Part shown: positions 63,213-64,000 of the stretch, in pieces
Numbering within the stretch: the first letter of the stretch is position 1
Layout of the letters: each line of letters starts with the position of its first letter
Assembly (NCBI GenBank): GCA_026745465.1
Contig: JACYXH010000091.1
Location: forward strand, 1,208,501 to 1,272,500
DNA length: 64,000 nucleotides
Reading direction: 5' to 3'
Source: Lota lota
Taxonomy: Eukaryota; Chordata; Actinopteri; Gadiformes; Lotidae
The notes under the pieces: model-generated
Database searches by the model: none
The model's input: only the letters and a program-made list of their open reading frames with translations
Told to the model about the DNA's origin: nothing
Translations under genes and position numbers: made by a program

Positions 63213-64000
63213 TTCTTCAGAAAAACAGCATCACAGCAAACAACATAAAATGACTGCTAGGAAGCAGAAACGTAATACAGATTATGATGGATATCAGTTT
63301 GAGAATTGTCTCATTTTGTGGTCTGTTAGTAATGGGTTTATAGGCTGTCAATGCTTTCCAGGAATTTAAACTCTCTATATCAAACCCACAGTAAAATGTC
63401 CCCCAGCTGGAATCACTCCTTTCGTTGGGACCCTGAGCAGCACCCTCATGAGCACCCTGTTGGACAACGCTACCCACAGAAGCTTGACAGAGCTAAATAA
63501 CTCGATTTAAAGATTATATCTGAACAGAAACAATAACAACTCAGTAAATAGTATTACCGTTACACAGTTTACTGAACAGAACTCGGCCTAAGGACATTTC
63601 TGTTTAAACATGAGGTCATATGATTAGATTTGTATGTGAATGTATAGTGTCACTCATGATACTTATTTAAGTGGATTAAGAATTACATACCGTCTTGACT
63701 AAAACATTAGACTAGAAAAATATGTTTTCTGTGCGTGTTAGACAACCATCTAACCGCTCCTACATCGGTTGTACACAGATGGCTGTAGGCAGAAATACAA
63801 TGTTCTCCTAGTTCTTTTGCCCCAATGCTCAAACAACTTTTCTTGTTATTTGGTCTCAGTGAAATGAAGAACTTGCTACATGATGTACATTCATTACAGA
63901 CTCTCCGACTTCTGTAGGTTGCAAGGTCGCAATTTTGCCCAACATTGTCAAGCCTAAAACTAAGAGTATAGTTGACATGTTGTTGGATCCCTTGCTCCGG

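Larger units (their letters stand above)
55863..64000 (-). other. pde4b: Upstream pde4b intron or 5' flank (8.1 kb)
   Basis: Searched by eye for UCR1 coding (LASLRTVRNNF, KRSPAASQPP, RRESFLYRSDSDYD) and for a PDE4B2-like first exon; none was found with confidence. It contains the TA/CATA array, two MITEs, the CAGA and GA arrays, a Harbinger-like fragment, two minisatellites and the CRE/TATA-like site. Confidence 0.6.

Noticed and set aside
63217-63477. Minus-strand 86-codon frame starting MGSVVQQGAHEGAA
   Set aside because: No match to UCR1 or any PDE4 first exon. It ends in hydrophobic low-complexity residues and has no supporting splice site.

Overview
The window is vertebrate nuclear DNA, most likely from a teleost fish. 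Its genes are intron-rich with GT-AG splice sites. Their protein sequences are close to human PDE4B and SGIP1, but the introns and the gap between the genes are much shorter than in mammals. The DNA is unusually rich in microsatellites: TG/CA arrays of 20 to over 60 units, TC/GA arrays of up to about 94 units, and several poly-G or poly-C runs of 22-25 bases. That density resembles cod-like (gadiform) genomes, but the species cannot be fixed from the sequence. All positions were counted by hand.

Two protein genes can be supported, both on the minus strand. (1) sgip1, 5' part only, lies at 694-19934: a 10-nt start-codon segment at 19925-19934, a 17.6-kb intron, then coding exons at 2287-2350, 1849-1873 (25-nt microexon), 1068-1130 and 694-757. 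The rest of the gene lies beyond base 1. (2) pde4b, 3' part, lies at 36667-55862: nine exons encode the end of UCR1/UCR2, UCR2, the whole cAMP phosphodiesterase catalytic domain and the C-terminal tail (547 codons plus stop). UCR1 and the long-form first exons were not found and should lie beyond base 64000. The order and orientation pde4b -> sgip1 match my recollection of human 1p31.

The 12.2-kb pde4b intron between the 113-nt and 94-nt UCR2 exons holds two apparent alternative first exons. One (44831-44878) encodes the 16-residue N-terminus MPEANYLLSVSWGYIK, which I know from the brain super-short forms PDE4B5/PDE4D6. The other (51065-51127) encodes a 21-residue N-terminus starting MGACCFEKKEKK that I do not recognise. 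It ends in phase 0 at a good donor and would splice in frame to the same UCR2 exon.

The most striking structure lies at 43018-43516. The 3' end of the UCR2 94-nt exon, together with its 5' splice site, has been copied into a 33-bp minisatellite of about 15 units. Each unit carries a donor-like site, and each carries an in-frame TAA just after the authentic donor position.

Layout: 1-2350 sgip1 exons 2-5; 2351-19924 sgip1 intron 1 (minisatellite, TG arrays, foldback element); about 19970-36380 intergenic, with a TTAA-flanked MITE; 36380-37086 pde4b 3' end; 37335-39459 densely packed catalytic exons; 39460-43493 intron with the donor-derived minisatellite; 43588-55749 intron with two internal first exons; 55863-64000 upstream pde4b intron with two MITEs, a Harbinger-like fragment carrying a 26-bp minisatellite, and a CRE/TATA-like promoter candidate. 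No rRNA, tRNA, CRISPR array or retroviral element was recognised.
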